DNA of 64,000 nt from an uncultured Paracoccaceae bacterium (GCA_943787985.1 CALSOO010000005.1:372001-436000); one strand, 5' to 3'; numbered from the stretch's first letter, positions 1 through 9,670 are shown. Program-made: numbers and translations. The notes: generated by a model not told the origin, from the letters alone.

Positions 1-1118
1 CAGAAATCAGCCGCCGCTTGGCGAAACTGGCGCGCGCGCCGTTCCTTAAGGTCGAAGCCACCAAATTCACCGAAGTCGGTTATGTCGGGCGGGATGTCGA
101 ACAGATCATTCGAGATCTGGTGGACAGTGCGATTGCAATGGTGCGCGAACAAATGCGCGATGATGTGAAAACGAACGCTCGCCATGCCGCCGAAGAACGC
201 GTGATCGACGCCATTGCAGGAACAGACGCACGTGAACAAACCCGCGAGATGTTCCGCAAAAAGCTGAAATCCGGTGAACTGGACAACACTGAAATCGAAC
301 TGGAAGTCGCCGACACATCAAGCCCCTTCCCCACCATGGAAATTCCGGGGCAACCCGGCTCTAACATGGGCATGATGAACCTTGGTGACATCTTTGGCAA
401 AGCAATGGGCAACCGCACCACGCGCAAAAAACTGACCGTTGCACAAAGTTACGAGGTGTTGATCGGTGAAGAGGCCGACAAGCTACTGGATGAAGAGACT
501 GTCACACGCGCGGCGATCGACGCGGTCGAACAAAACGGCATCGTTTTTCTGGATGAGATCGACAAGGTTTGCGCCCGCGCCGATGCGCGCGGCGGGGATG
601 TCAGCCGCGAAGGCGTGCAGCGTGATTTGCTTCCACTGATCGAAGGCACGACCGTCAGCACCAAACACGGGCCCGTGAAAACAGATCATGTATTGTTTAT
701 CGCCTCCGGCGCGTTCCACATCGCAAAGCCATCGGATTTGCTGCCTGAATTGCAAGGTCGTTTGCCCATCCGTGTCGAACTGCGGGCCCTGACCGAAGAA
801 GACTTTGTGCGTATTTTGACGGAAACGGACAATGCCCTGACAATGCAGTATACAGCGCTGATGGGTACCGAAGGCGTCACAGTGAGCTTTGAGCCGGAAG
901 GCATTGCAGCCCTGGCAAAAATTGCGGCTGACGTGAACCAGTCTGTGGAAAACATCGGCGCACGCAGGCTCTACACCGTGCTGGAACGCGTGTTTGAAGA
1001 GTTGTCATTCGCTGCGCCAGATCGTTCCGGTGATAGCATCATTGTGGACGCGGAATTCGTTGAAAAGAACTTGGGCGAGTTGGCAAAGTCGTCCGACCTT
1101 AGCCGATACGTGCTCTAG
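1..1118 (+). CDS. hslU: HslU, ATPase subunit of the HslUV protease (5' partial)
   Basis: AAA+ unfoldase that feeds proteins into the HslV peptidase in the cytoplasm. The reading frame is open from base 3, so the start lies outside the window. The Walker A loop is lost; the first visible residues are the [10 protein letters not shown] stretch just after it. Counting from base 18, the GYVG pore loop is at about 21-24, the variable I-domain at about 60-150, Walker B (VFLDEID) at about 176-182, and the C-terminal DLSRYVL tail that docks into HslV ends the protein. About 371 residues are present of the usual 435 or so. hslV would be expected just upstream. Identity is certain. Confidence 0.97.
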   Translation, partial: EISRRLAKLARAPFLKVEATKFTEVGYVGRDVEQIIRDLVDSAIAMVREQMRDDVKTNARHAAEERVIDAIAGTDAREQTREMFRKKLKSGELDNTEIELEVADTSSPFPTMEIPGQPGSNMGMMNLGDIFGKAMGNRTTRKKLTVAQSYEVLIGEEADKLLDEETVTRAAIDAVEQNGIVFLDEIDKVCARADARGGDVSREGVQRDLLPLIEGTTVSTKHGPVKTDHVLFIASGAFHIAKPSDLLPELQGRLPIRVELRALTEEDFVRILTETDNALTMQYTALMGTEGVTVSFEPEGIAALAKIAADVNQSVENIGARRLYTVLERVFEELSFAAPDRSGDSIIVDAEFVEKNLGELAKSSDLSRYVL

Positions 1119-1173
1119 CCAACTGATCAAACGTGCTTTACCCGTTGGACAACTGGTAATTGGGTATTTTCCG

Positions 1174-2268
1174 ATGCGTTGGGCTATTTTGGCAATTCTC
1201 GCCGTTCTTTCAGGTTGTTCGAACAGAACAGCCGCGCCAATTGTTCCGTCAGCATTGGACATCGGTGTCAACAAAACCGTCTTTGTCGGAACCACGCGCC
1301 AAATTGATGATGATGGCACCTTTGGAATTCGGCGCAGCAGCACGTTGGCGCTGCTGGAACTTCAAGTTTCAATCCCGCCAAACCGAGAGATCGGAACGAT
1401 TTCCGACGGATTGGACAAACCCGATCCGGAGCGGGACTTTGTCATTGCACAGCAGCGACAGTTTGAAACCCAAGCACAGTTTCGCACCCGTTTAAGGCAG
1501 CAGCTTGGACGTGATGGAAATGCCTCAAACGAAGTTGTGGTGTTTGTGCATGGCTTCAACAACAGCTTTGCGGATACGGCCTTTCGGGTGGCACAACTTG
1601 CCAATGACCTTGATCTGCCCGGTAGTGTGGTGACGTATTCATGGCCCAGTCGCGGGCATCCTTTGGGATATGAATACGATGCTGACAGCGCGCTATTTGC
1701 GCGCGATGGGCTGCAACAGTTGCTTGAGAATATCCAAGCGGGGGGCGCAAAACGGATTGTCTTGGTGGCGCATTCTATGGGCGGGCGGCTGGTCATGGAA
1801 ACCTTGCGGCAGCTGGAAATCAAGGAAGCAAGCTGGTCACACCGCAACGTGTCAGGCGTTGTTTTGATCTCACCTGATGTGAATGTGGATGTGTTTCGCG
1901 CGCAAACCAATGCCTTTCAGAAATTGCCGCAGCCATTTATTATTTTCACATCCCAGAAAGACGTCATTCTAAGGCTGTCGGCTGGTTTACGGCGGGAAGA
2001 AGAGCGTCTGGGTAATATCAAAACAGTTGAGAAATTTGACGACCTTCCGATCCTCTTTGTCGATATCTCGGCCTTTGATGATAAATCGTCTGGCAATCAC
2101 TTTGTCGCTGGTAACTCACCCGCATTGCTGGCCCTCCTTAAGTCCACAGAAGCATTGGATGAGCATTTTTTGCGCGGAGACGTGGGCACCCTTGGCGGGC
2201 TACCCGGGCAACGGCGTGTGTTGCGCAATGCCACGCAAATCCTGATCGCCCCAACGGATTTGAGATAG
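1174..2268 (+). CDS. Alpha/beta-hydrolase lipoprotein (DUF900/COG4782-like)
   Basis: Predicted envelope-anchored serine hydrolase of unknown substrate. The start chosen is ATG 1174, because it gives a short lipoprotein signal with lipobox LSGC (Cys15); an upstream in-frame start would run back into hslU. The protein has 364 residues. A VFVHGFNN segment fits the strand-oxyanion region of the alpha/beta fold, and AHSMGG at about 199-204 is the GxSxG nucleophile elbow (Ser201). It follows hslU by 55 bases on the same strand and abuts the MFS gene, so the three may be co-transcribed. The family assignment rests on the HGFNN and GHSMG-type motifs; the function is unknown. Confidence 0.8.
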   Translation: MRWAILAILAVLSGCSNRTAAPIVPSALDIGVNKTVFVGTTRQIDDDGTFGIRRSSTLALLELQVSIPPNREIGTISDGLDKPDPERDFVIAQQRQFETQAQFRTRLRQQLGRDGNASNEVVVFVHGFNNSFADTAFRVAQLANDLDLPGSVVTYSWPSRGHPLGYEYDADSALFARDGLQQLLENIQAGGAKRIVLVAHSMGGRLVMETLRQLEIKEASWSHRNVSGVVLISPDVNVDVFRAQTNAFQKLPQPFIIFTSQKDVILRLSAGLRREEERLGNIKTVEKFDDLPILFVDISAFDDKSSGNHFVAGNSPALLALLKSTEALDEHFLRGDVGTLGGLPGQRRVLRNATQILIAPTDLR

Positions 2269-2269
2269 C

Positions 2270-3487
2270 GTGACAACCACAACCCATTTCGTCAAAGCCA
2301 ATGCGCCTTGGCTTTCCGCTGGTGCGGTTCTGACATTGCTGTCCTCTTTTGGGCAGACTTTTTTCATCTCGATCTTTGCACCGAATATTCAAAGTACGTT
2401 TTCCCTGAGCCACGGCGAATGGGGCAGCCTGTATGCATTGGGCACCACCGCGTCCGCCATTGTGATGGTTTGGGCAGGCGGCCTTGTGGATCGGTTCAGG
2501 GTCCGAAGCCTTGGTGCGTTTGTGCTGGCGAGCCTGTCGTTCGCCTGCCTTGCGATGGCCCTCAACCCCTTTGTCTGGCTCTTGCCTGTCGTCATTTTTG
2601 CACTGCGCCTCTCGGGTCAAGGCATGAGCAGCCACATCGCCATCGTCGCTATGGCCCGTTGGTTTGTCGCAACGCGGGGGCGGGCGTTGTCGATTGCAGG
2701 CCTTGGGTTTTCTTTTGGGGAAGCAATCCTGCCTTTAACCTTTGTAGCATTGATGACTGTCCTGGACTGGCGCGTTCTTTGGGTTATTGCAGCTGGTATC
2801 GCGCTGCTGGGGATCCCTGTTCTGTATCGTCTGCTGCAGACGGAACGCACACCCCAATCCATGGCAAGCGAAACACCGCGCTATGGGATGAAAGCGCGCA
2901 ACTGGACCCGCCATGAAACGCTGCGACATCCGTTGTTCTGGTTCATGGTGCCTGCCCTGCTTGGACCGTCGGCATTCAACACTGCTTTCTTTTTCAATCA
3001 GGCTTATTTCGCAGAGATCAAAGGGTGGACGCATCTGTCACTCGTGGCCTTGTTCCCGATCTATACGATGATTTCAGTCGCAGCGATGATCGCTTCGGGA
3101 TGGGCGTTGGACCGCTGGGGCACTGCACGTCTTATTCCGTTTTACCAATTGCCGATGGTCCTTGGGTTTCTTTGCTTTGCCTTCGGAACCAGCTTTGGAA
3201 TCATGGTATTGGGGCTGGTTTTTCTGGCTTTGACAAATGGATCAAACGCGACTCTGCCTGCGGCGTATTGGGCCGACTTCTACGGAACCAAGTTCATCGG
3301 AAGCATCAAGGCAATGGCTGCTGCCGTCATGGTTTTAGGCTCTGCCATAGGTCCCCTTATCACTGGAACCATGATTGATTCAGGTGTTGGACTAGAAACG
3401 CAATACATAGGCGTTGCAGCTTTCTTCGTCTTTACTTCAGGGATGATGGCCGTAGGTGTGCGCCGCTACATGAGCGATCTGGCTTAA
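2270..3487 (+). CDS. MFS transporter
   Basis: Major facilitator superfamily permease of 405 residues in the inner membrane, substrate unknown. It starts at GTG 2270, one base after the stop of the lipoprotein hydrolase, which implies coupling. The sequence alternates hydrophobic helices with short loops. The A-motif region reads GGLVDRFRVRSLG after helix 2, and a central loop rich in Arg and His at about 200-220 separates the two six-helix halves. It resembles the nitrate/formate-like or monocarboxylate-like MFS groups more than drug exporters, but substrate specificity cannot be read from sequence. Its last codons overlap the convergent smr gene by 4 bases. Confidence 0.85.
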   Translation: MTTTTHFVKANAPWLSAGAVLTLLSSFGQTFFISIFAPNIQSTFSLSHGEWGSLYALGTTASAIVMVWAGGLVDRFRVRSLGAFVLASLSFACLAMALNPFVWLLPVVIFALRLSGQGMSSHIAIVAMARWFVATRGRALSIAGLGFSFGEAILPLTFVALMTVLDWRVLWVIAAGIALLGIPVLYRLLQTERTPQSMASETPRYGMKARNWTRHETLRHPLFWFMVPALLGPSAFNTAFFFNQAYFAEIKGWTHLSLVALFPIYTMISVAAMIASGWALDRWGTARLIPFYQLPMVLGFLCFAFGTSFGIMVLGLVFLALTNGSNATLPAAYWADFYGTKFIGSIKAMAAAVMVLGSAIGPLITGTMIDSGVGLETQYIGVAAFFVFTSGMMAVGVRRYMSDLA

Positions 3488-4068
3488 CGGATTTTGCGCA
3501 AATAGACGTAATATGCCCCACCGCCACCGTGGCGTTCGTGGGCTTGGCTGACTTGCAAAACCAATGGCGACAGAGGGGGCATTTGGAGCCATTGCGGCAC
3601 TTGATGACGCAGCACACCGAACCGCACAGGAATGGGGCCACCGTCATCGCGCGCTTTCCCCTTGCCTGTGATGACCAAAACCAGCCGCTTGCCCGACTTG
3701 TGCGCTGCCATGATGAAGCGCAACAGGGCAGGGTGGGCGCGATCGAGGGTCATACCATGCAAATCAATACGCCCTTCGGGTTTCAACTTTCCACGGCTCA
3801 TCTGATCAAAGGACCGACGATCCATTTGCACTGGCGTGGCGCGCATCTGGTCTGCGATGGATGGCACTTTTTGAACACGCGTTGTCGGACGTTGCTTGGA
3901 TTGCGGCGTGCTCATGAGCGTTTCAATGAGCTTCTTGCGCTTTGGCGCGGTCACAACTTGCGGCTCAAGAGGCATGGTTTCGTTGCGCACCAGGGCGGTC
4001 AATCGGTCTGTTTGATCTGCAACCTTACGCCACAGCTCCAGTTCATCTGGTCGCAAGCGTCTGGTCAT
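3484..4068 (-). CDS. Smr-domain protein
   Basis: Small MutS-related domain protein of 194 residues. The N-terminal half is basic and Pro/Gln-rich; the Smr domain occupies about 97-194 with the RIDLHGMTLDRA motif (LDxHG type) and the ITGKGKA loop (TGxG type). Stand-alone Smr proteins are nucleic-acid-binding and several are endonucleases, but its role here is unknown. The start overlaps the end of mltA by 4 bases, so smr is the last gene of a leftward tim44-mltA-smr set. Its 3' end overlaps the convergent MFS gene. Confidence 0.88.
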   Translation of the reverse strand: MTRRLRPDELELWRKVADQTDRLTALVRNETMPLEPQVVTAPKRKKLIETLMSTPQSKQRPTTRVQKVPSIADQMRATPVQMDRRSFDQMSRGKLKPEGRIDLHGMTLDRAHPALLRFIMAAHKSGKRLVLVITGKGKARDDGGPIPVRFGVLRHQVPQWLQMPPLSPLVLQVSQAHERHGGGGAYYVYLRKIR

Positions 4069-5123
4069 GACGCATCGCCGGGCAAAAGCGCAAACGCGCG
4101 CTGAATCGGCATCAGAACCATCAATCGGCCGGAATCACGCAATCTGCCAGCCGCACGGCCAGCCTCATCGCCTGTTCCAAAAAACACATCTGCACGTTGG
4201 GCCCCTTTGATCGCCGACCCTGTGTCTTGAGCAATCATCAAACGGCGCAAGGGGTCTTGGCCGTCTTTCTCAATCCAAACAGGCGAACCGAGCCTGACAA
4301 ATGACGGATCCACGGCGATAGAGCGCATCGTTGTGATAGAGCGGTTCATCGCGCCCAAAGGACCCTTGTCAGCGGGCACTTCGCTCACTTCGCGAAAGAA
4401 CACATAAGACGGGTTGTGAAACAACAACTCGCGGCCATCGGTAGGATTGCGCCGCACCCAATTCTTGATGACTTCGGCGCTGACTTGATGTGGCTTATAG
4501 ACTTGGCGCCGTACCAATTCCTGACCGATTGAGCGGTAAAGATGCCCGTTGGCACCAGAGTACCCAACACGAATGAACTCCCCGTTGGGCAGGCGAATGC
4601 GACCCGATCCCTGAATTTGCAAAAAGAACAATTCGACAGGGTCATCGACCCAGGCAATCTCAAGGCCGCGGCCATCCATAACGCCACTGCTGAGAATATT
4701 GCGGCGCGTGAGCCAAGGACGAATGCGGCGGGCCTCAGGGGGCATTGCATATACGGGGAACCGGTAGCGGGCGGACCGGTAACGGCTGCCTTCAAGTTCC
4801 GGCTCAAAGTAACCGGTAAACATTGCGTCTTTGCCGTCTTCAATTTGAACGGGGCGAAAGAACAGCTCAAAAAAGGCTTTGGGGTCAGGGTTCTGGCTGG
4901 CATAAGCACATAGCGCTTTCCAATCCGCGCCTTTCATGTCGCGACATGTGTTTTGAAACACACTGAATGCGGCCGAGTGGTCATCGACCTCCCAACCATC
5001 CAACTCTTCGAAGGATAGGACAGAATATGTCACGTCCGAGGCTGCGGCTGGCGTCATGAAGACACCAACCGCGCAGACCCAAGCCAACGCATGGATCAGC
5101 CGTCTGTTGAAACAAGCAACCAA
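4065..5123 (-). CDS. mltA: Membrane-bound lytic murein transglycosylase A
   Basis: Lytic transglycosylase that cleaves peptidoglycan glycan strands with formation of 1,6-anhydro-muramic acid, acting in the periplasm. The MltA beta-barrel domain is recognisable from GYFEPELEGS and YAMPPEARR, and the C-terminal 3D domain from IAQDTGSAIKGAQRADVFFG with its conserved aspartates. I place the start at TTG 5123, which gives a clean signal peptide ending near AAAS; an ATG at 5162 is also in frame but adds 13 residues and lies deeper inside tim44. No lipobox Cys is visible, so it may be soluble rather than lipid-anchored. Overlapped by smr downstream. Confidence 0.9.
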   Translation of the reverse strand: MVACFNRRLIHALAWVCAVGVFMTPAAASDVTYSVLSFEELDGWEVDDHSAAFSVFQNTCRDMKGADWKALCAYASQNPDPKAFFELFFRPVQIEDGKDAMFTGYFEPELEGSRYRSARYRFPVYAMPPEARRIRPWLTRRNILSSGVMDGRGLEIAWVDDPVELFFLQIQGSGRIRLPNGEFIRVGYSGANGHLYRSIGQELVRRQVYKPHQVSAEVIKNWVRRNPTDGRELLFHNPSYVFFREVSEVPADKGPLGAMNRSITTMRSIAVDPSFVRLGSPVWIEKDGQDPLRRLMIAQDTGSAIKGAQRADVFFGTGDEAGRAAGRLRDSGRLMVLMPIQRAFALLPGDAS

Positions 5124-5755
5124 TTTGGATCGTCCGAACCCATAATCCGTGCGAAGGACCATGTATCTTTTTGTTTCTTAACGTCTGTGAGACTGCCCTC
5201 AACAATATCGCCGCCGCGATCACGCACGGCTGATGTCATTTCAGACACAAAGCGAATGGAGACTTCGCCCTCATTGGTGTCTGGATCCAAAGTTGCGTTA
5301 ACAAGCTTGATCTCGCGCACACCGATAAAGTTGGCCTCGATGGTCAATCCCTGATCTTCGCGTGCGGCCACGCCGTCCACAAAGGTCTCATAGATTTCTT
5401 CGGACAAAAATGGCTGGATGTCAGCAAGTTCACCATTCTCGTAACCCATGACAATCATCTCATAGGCGCCACGTGCACCCCCGATGAAGTCGGATACGTA
5501 AAAGGACGGCTCAAGCCGTTTCATCGCTGCCAATGCTTTGGCGGCGTCACTGTCTTCATCAACGTGATCGGTGATGTCCAGATCAGGACCACCCTCAATG
5601 ACTTCGAATTCAGGACGCGTGGAGCGTTCGGTAGACTGCATAGGCGCAGGAGGATTTTCATGACCCTCACGCGTGCCCAAAACATTTTTCAAGCGCAGGA
5701 TAAGGAAGATAGCAATTCCGGCAAGCACCAGAAGTTGGATCAGCGGAGCATTCAT
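5096..5755 (-). CDS. Tim44/TimA-family inner-membrane protein
   Basis: A 219-residue protein with an N-terminal membrane anchor (about residues 4-20) followed by a charged, Pro-rich linker and a Tim44-like domain (about 75-215). In alphaproteobacteria the homologous protein is a membrane-associated relative of mitochondrial Tim44; its bacterial role is unsettled. Start ATG 5755 is preceded by GAGG at good spacing. It is the first gene of tim44-mltA-smr and is divergent from fxsA, with about 106 bases between them. Association with secB and fxsA nearby fits an envelope or protein-export context, which is inference. Confidence 0.87.
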   Translation of the reverse strand: MNAPLIQLLVLAGIAIFLILRLKNVLGTREGHENPPAPMQSTERSTRPEFEVIEGGPDLDITDHVDEDSDAAKALAAMKRLEPSFYVSDFIGGARGAYEMIVMGYENGELADIQPFLSEEIYETFVDGVAAREDQGLTIEANFIGVREIKLVNATLDPDTNEGEVSIRFVSEMTSAVRDRGGDIVEGSLTDVKKQKDTWSFARIMGSDDPNWLLVSTDG

Positions 5756-5861
5756 TTAGACCTCGTGTCAGGATGAGACATGGAAACAGGCGTTCGAAAA
5801 CCTTATGTAGGGGCAGACCCCCTGCAAGTCCACTCTGCAGTGGTTAATAGGAGTGTCGCAC

Positions 5862-6338
5862 ATGTGGCTGTTTTTGGCTTTTTTGGCCGTACCGCTGATA
5901 GAAATTACCTTGTTCATCAAAATCGGGGGCGCAATCGGCTTGGGTTGGACCCTTGTGACAGTGATAATTACTGCAATTTTAGGCACTTATTTTGTGCGAT
6001 CGCAGGGCGTGGCCACCATTGGGCGGCTTCAATCATCATTTTCCGACATGAAAGACCCGACAGAACCGTTGGTGCACGGCGCTATGATTTTATTTGCGGG
6101 CGCTTTGCTGCTGACACCGGGATTTTTCACAGATTTTGTGGGCTTTTCTCTCATGGTGCCACAAATCCGCACGTTTATGTTCAAAGCGATGCGCAAACGG
6201 GTCAAAGTCTCTGGCTTCAAAGTGCATGGCCAACCCCCCCAAGGGTTTGAGCAAAGCAGTGATGTGATTGAAGGTGAATTCGAGGATTTGACCGACACAA
6301 AACGCCCCGATGGACCATCTGGATGGACCAAGCATTGA
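5862..6338 (+). CDS. fxsA: FxsA-family membrane protein
   Basis: Small inner-membrane protein (158 residues) of the FxsA family, named for a role in suppressing F-exclusion of phage T7 in E. coli; its cellular function is otherwise unclear. Start ATG 5862 is chosen because AGGAG at 5849-5853 sits 8 bases upstream; the in-frame GTG at 5853 overlaps that ribosome site. Three hydrophobic stretches are visible at about 1-20, 24-45 and 72-95, followed by a polar C-terminal tail. The motif LLLTPGFFTDFVG is typical of the family. Confidence 0.9.
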   Translation: MWLFLAFLAVPLIEITLFIKIGGAIGLGWTLVTVIITAILGTYFVRSQGVATIGRLQSSFSDMKDPTEPLVHGAMILFAGALLLTPGFFTDFVGFSLMVPQIRTFMFKAMRKRVKVSGFKVHGQPPQGFEQSSDVIEGEFEDLTDTKRPDGPSGWTKH

Positions 6339-6399
6339 GGCCCGTGATGCAAGGTGCTAAGGACATCCGCAAAACCGACACTTTCAGGAGCAAATAATA

Positions 6400-6888
6400 A
6401 TGGCCGATAATCCAGCACAGCCCCAACAGCCGCAAATGCGCGTTCTGGGCCAATTCGTGCGTGACATGTCTTTTGAGAACATCATGGCACAAAAAGGCGC
6501 ACCCGCCGATGCGCAGCCTGATGTTCAGGTACAGGTCAACCTTGATGCGAAAAAACGCGGCGGTGACAACCAGTATGAATCCTCGATCAAGCTGAACATC
6601 ACTTCGAAAATGAAAGACGGCGACGCGACGCTCTTCGTTTGCGAAATTGACTATGTCGGCATTTTCCACATCGAAGGCGTGGCTGACGATCAGATGCACC
6701 CGTTCTTGTTGATCGAATGCCCGCGTATGATTTTCCCGTTCTTGCGCCGCATTGTGAGCGACGTGACGCGTGATGGTGGCTTCCCGCCGCTGAACCTCGA
6801 GAACATCGACTTTATTCAGCTGTATCGTTCAGAAATCGAACGTCGCCAAGCAGCTGATGCTGCCGCTGCACCAAAAGCTGACGCGTAA
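6400..6888 (+). CDS. secB: Protein-export chaperone SecB
   Basis: Cytoplasmic homotetrameric chaperone that keeps preproteins unfolded and hands them to SecA. The 162-residue length fits alphaproteobacterial SecB. Diagnostic segments are QFVRDMSFENI near the N-terminus, CEIDYVGIF in the middle, and the ECPRMIFPFLRRIVSDVTRDGGFPP region in the second half, followed by an Ala-rich tail. The upstream AGGAG at about 6387 supports ATG 6400. It ends 5 bases from the convergent dnaQ. secA, its partner, is at the other end of the window. Confidence 0.97.
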   Translation: MADNPAQPQQPQMRVLGQFVRDMSFENIMAQKGAPADAQPDVQVQVNLDAKKRGGDNQYESSIKLNITSKMKDGDATLFVCEIDYVGIFHIEGVADDQMHPFLLIECPRMIFPFLRRIVSDVTRDGGFPPLNLENIDFIQLYRSEIERRQAADAAAAPKADA

Positions 6889-6893
6889 GCGGT

Positions 6894-7583
6894 TTAAGAC
6901 TTTAGCCAAAGGGCGGCATCGCCCAGCTCTTTGGCTACAAACGCATCATGCGTGGCGGCTTCTGCTTCCGTCAAACGGGATGCCAAAGGGGCAGGGCGCG
7001 GTTTCGGTGTCCATGCCACATCAGATCCCCCATTTTGAGAGCCCGAAGACGTCGCAAGGCCGAAATCAGGCTGACGCCCACCGATCAGCTCAAGATAAAC
7101 TTCCGCAAGAATTTCACTATCCAGCAAAGCGCCGTGCAACGTACGCGACGCGTTGTCGATTCCAAACCGACGGCACAATGCATCCAGCGATGCAGGAGAA
7201 CCGGGGAATTTCTTGCGCGCTATGGCGAGCGTATCAACCGCCTGTTCCCAAGGGATTTCTGGCAGGTTCATCCATTTGAGTTCAGCATTCAGAAATTTGA
7301 TATCGAACGCCGCATTGTGAATGATCAGTTTTGAATCACCGATGAAATCGAGAAATTTCTGGCCGATCTCCGCGAACTTCGGCTTACCACGCAGGAAATC
7401 ATCGCCAAGGCCGTGCACTTGAAACGCTTCATCCGGCATCCCCCGCTCAGGGTCGATATATTCGTGAAAGGTTTTGCCCGTTGCCATATGACCCATCAGC
7501 TCAACAGCGCCGATTTCCACGATGCGATCCCCGCTTTGGGGATCAAAGCCGGTTGTTTCAGTATCAAGGACGATTTCACGCAT
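6894..7583 (-). CDS. dnaQ: DNA polymerase III epsilon subunit (3'-5' exonuclease)
   Basis: Proofreading subunit of the replicative polymerase, 229 residues. The DEDDh exonuclease signature is complete: ExoI DTETTG at 7-12, ExoII HNAAFD at 89-94 and ExoIII with His150 and Asp155 (HGALLDSE). The C-terminal part is variable and linker-like, consistent with binding the alpha subunit. It overlaps coaE by 8 bases and is the last gene of maf-aroE-coaE-dnaQ, transcribed away from the putative origin. Confidence 0.97.
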   Translation of the reverse strand: MREIVLDTETTGFDPQSGDRIVEIGAVELMGHMATGKTFHEYIDPERGMPDEAFQVHGLGDDFLRGKPKFAEIGQKFLDFIGDSKLIIHNAAFDIKFLNAELKWMNLPEIPWEQAVDTLAIARKKFPGSPASLDALCRRFGIDNASRTLHGALLDSEILAEVYLELIGGRQPDFGLATSSGSQNGGSDVAWTPKPRPAPLASRLTEAEAATHDAFVAKELGDAALWLKS

Positions 7584-8169
7584 GGGTCAGCCGATCATGG
7601 ATTGCTTTGACCACCTTTTTAACCTGTGCGCGCGCGCTTTCAAGCGTATCGGTGTGGATCACAAAATCTGATCTCTCAGCTTTTTCAGATGCCGGCATTT
7701 GCTTGGCTTTGATGGCCAGGAACTGATCCCGTGACATGGTGCCTCGCGCCAGAACGCGCCGCTCTTGTTCTGCGTCCTCAATGAAGACGCATGCGACAGC
7801 ATCCATATTTGCGTCACCGCCTGTCTCGAACAGAATGGGAATATCAAAAACAACGATGTCCGCCGAGGTGTTTGCTAAAAAGTCAGCACGATCCTGCCCA
7901 ACCAACGGATGCACGATTTTTTCGATTTCAGGCAGAATTTCTGGCTTTTCACCAACCAATTGGCGCAACTTGTCGCGCGATACTGCGTGATCTTCGATAA
8001 TCTGGGGGAAAGCCGCGCCCATCGGGACCACTGCCGCCCCGCCTTTGGAATAAAGGCGGTGCACGGCTGCGTCTGCATCCCAAACTGCGCAACCTTCATC
8101 CGCAAACATTTGCGCGGTCGTCGATTTGCCCATCCCGATAGACCCTGTCAGCCCAAGTTTGAACATCAC
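7576..8169 (-). CDS. coaE: Dephospho-CoA kinase
   Basis: Catalyses the last step of coenzyme A synthesis, phosphorylating the 3'-hydroxyl of dephospho-CoA. The protein has 197 residues with the P-loop GSIGMGKST at 9-17 and the VFDIPILFET segment typical of CoaE. Two adjacent ATG codons (8169, 8166) could start it. The start overlaps the stop of aroE by 4 bases and the stop overlaps dnaQ, so it sits in a translationally coupled operon. Confidence 0.97.
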   Translation of the reverse strand: MMFKLGLTGSIGMGKSTTAQMFADEGCAVWDADAAVHRLYSKGGAAVVPMGAAFPQIIEDHAVSRDKLRQLVGEKPEILPEIEKIVHPLVGQDRADFLANTSADIVVFDIPILFETGGDANMDAVACVFIEDAEQERRVLARGTMSRDQFLAIKAKQMPASEKAERSDFVIHTDTLESARAQVKKVVKAIHDRLTHA

Positions 8170-8999
8170 CGCAATGCTGCCGCGCGCGTCGCGCTATCGA
8201 CAACAGGACGTTTTCCAAACCAGCGCTCAAAGGCAGGGACGGCTTGATGTAAAAGCATCCCCAGGCCATCCACGGTGTGGCAGCCTTTTTCCTGAGCGGC
8301 TGCGAGGAGTTTTGTTTGCAATGGCGCATAGACCAAGTCAGTAACGATGCTTCCCTTGCGCAGACCATCAAGAGGTACGCGCAATTCCGGTTTTCCAATC
8401 ATGCCAAGCGACGTGGTGTTAACGGTCAGGGCAGCTTCTTCAAGAACGTTACCGGCTTGGACCCAGTCAATGACCTGAACCCGTTTTCCAAAGTCATCTG
8501 CAAGTTTTTCTGCCCGAACTTTTGTCCGGTTCGTGAGGAGAATTTCCGGCACCCCCGCATCCAGAAGGGACGCAACAACGGCGCGGGATGCACCACCAGC
8601 GCCCAAAACCACAGCAGGTCCCGCAGTGGGTTGCCATGAGGGAGCACCGAATTTCAAGTTCTCGATAAACCCGTAACCATCGGTGTTGTCGGCATGAATT
8701 TTGCCATCCTTGCGGAAAATAATCGTGTTTGCCGCACCGATAAGAGTTGCACGATCGGTCACAAGATCAGCAATTTGCAACACTGCTTCTTTGTGCGGAA
8801 TTGTTACGTTCACCCCGACAAAACCCATCTTTGGCAGAGTTTTGAGAACTTCGGACAAATCGCTGGGTGATACCTCCATGGGGATGTAAAAACCGGCCAA
8901 CCCAAGAGTTTTCAACCAATGGCCGTGGATTTGCGGCGATTTGGAATGGCCGATCGGCATGCCGAGTACACCAGCCAAAGGAATTTTGTTGTCGCTCAT
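8166..8999 (-). CDS. aroE: Shikimate dehydrogenase
   Basis: NADPH-dependent reduction of 3-dehydroshikimate to shikimate in aromatic amino-acid synthesis. The 277-residue protein has the substrate-binding GHSKSP at 17-22, the catalytic Lys70 in VTIPHKE and Asp107 in NTDGYG. The dinucleotide-binding loop GAGGASRA is at 133-140, followed by NRTK at 157-160, the NADP-preferring motif. It overlaps maf and coaE by 4 bases each. Confidence 0.97.
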   Translation of the reverse strand: MSDNKIPLAGVLGMPIGHSKSPQIHGHWLKTLGLAGFYIPMEVSPSDLSEVLKTLPKMGFVGVNVTIPHKEAVLQIADLVTDRATLIGAANTIIFRKDGKIHADNTDGYGFIENLKFGAPSWQPTAGPAVVLGAGGASRAVVASLLDAGVPEILLTNRTKVRAEKLADDFGKRVQVIDWVQAGNVLEEAALTVNTTSLGMIGKPELRVPLDGLRKGSIVTDLVYAPLQTKLLAAAQEKGCHTVDGLGMLLHQAVPAFERWFGKRPVVDSATRAAALR

Positions 9000-9595
9000 G
9001 TTTCGATGGTTCCTCGTAGTCCTAAGTATGCCAGCAACTCCAAAAGTGGCAGGCCAAGCACATTGAAGTAGTCACCATCAATGCTGTGAAACAGGCGCAC
9101 GCCTTCTTCTTCGAGTTTGTAAGAGCCAACGCTGTGCTGAATGCTATCCCAGTTCCGGGAGACATACCCTTGTAAATAGTCGTCGCTGGCGTCGCGCATT
9201 CTTAGCCGCACTTGGCCAATGTGACGCCAGATTGGCTTGCCACCCTCATAAATAACCGCAGCGGACAAAAGAAGGTGGCGATCACCTTTGAGGGTTTTCA
9301 ATTGCGCCAACGCATCCTCTGGTGACACGGGTTTGGACATCAATGTCCCTTTGTGTTCAAGAACTTGATCACATCCGATCACAAGTGCATCCGGATTTTT
9401 TGCACTGACTTTTCGGGCTTTTGCTTCGGCCAGAGCATCCGCAATGTCTCTAGGTGGCGTATCTTCCGCCAACAAAGCTTCTTTAATTAGTGATTCGTCA
9501 ACATTTGGGCGGCTAACATCGATCTCAAGTCCTGCTTGGCGCAGCAAATGTGCCCGTATGTCGGAACCTGATGCTAGAATGATGTTTTGCGTCAT
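8996..9595 (-). CDS. Maf-family nucleotide pyrophosphatase
   Basis: House-cleaning nucleoside triphosphate pyrophosphatase of the Maf/YhdE-YceF type, 199 residues. Motifs seen are ILASGSDIR at 6-14, PNVDES near 30 and VIGCDQVL at about 72-79. The first motif reads SGSDIR instead of the more common SASPRR, and the third has Gln in GCDQ (YceF-like) rather than Thr, so I do not choose between the dTTP/UTP and the m7GTP type by name. It is the first gene of maf-aroE-coaE-dnaQ and borders the putative origin. Confidence 0.92.
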   Translation of the reverse strand: MTQNIILASGSDIRAHLLRQAGLEIDVSRPNVDESLIKEALLAEDTPPRDIADALAEAKARKVSAKNPDALVIGCDQVLEHKGTLMSKPVSPEDALAQLKTLKGDRHLLLSAAVIYEGGKPIWRHIGQVRLRMRDASDDYLQGYVSRNWDSIQHSVGSYKLEEEGVRLFHSIDGDYFNVLGLPLLELLAYLGLRGTIET

Positions 9596-9670
9596 GTGGA
9601 TATCTATGTGTCCAAGTCAGGTATGTCTTAGCCTGAACGCTGCCCGAAATACAGGGTCATGGCCTGCGAG

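Noticed and set aside
3529..4104. 191-residue frame on the plus strand over smr
   Set aside because: The minus-strand Smr protein has clear motifs (LHG, TGKG); this frame has none.
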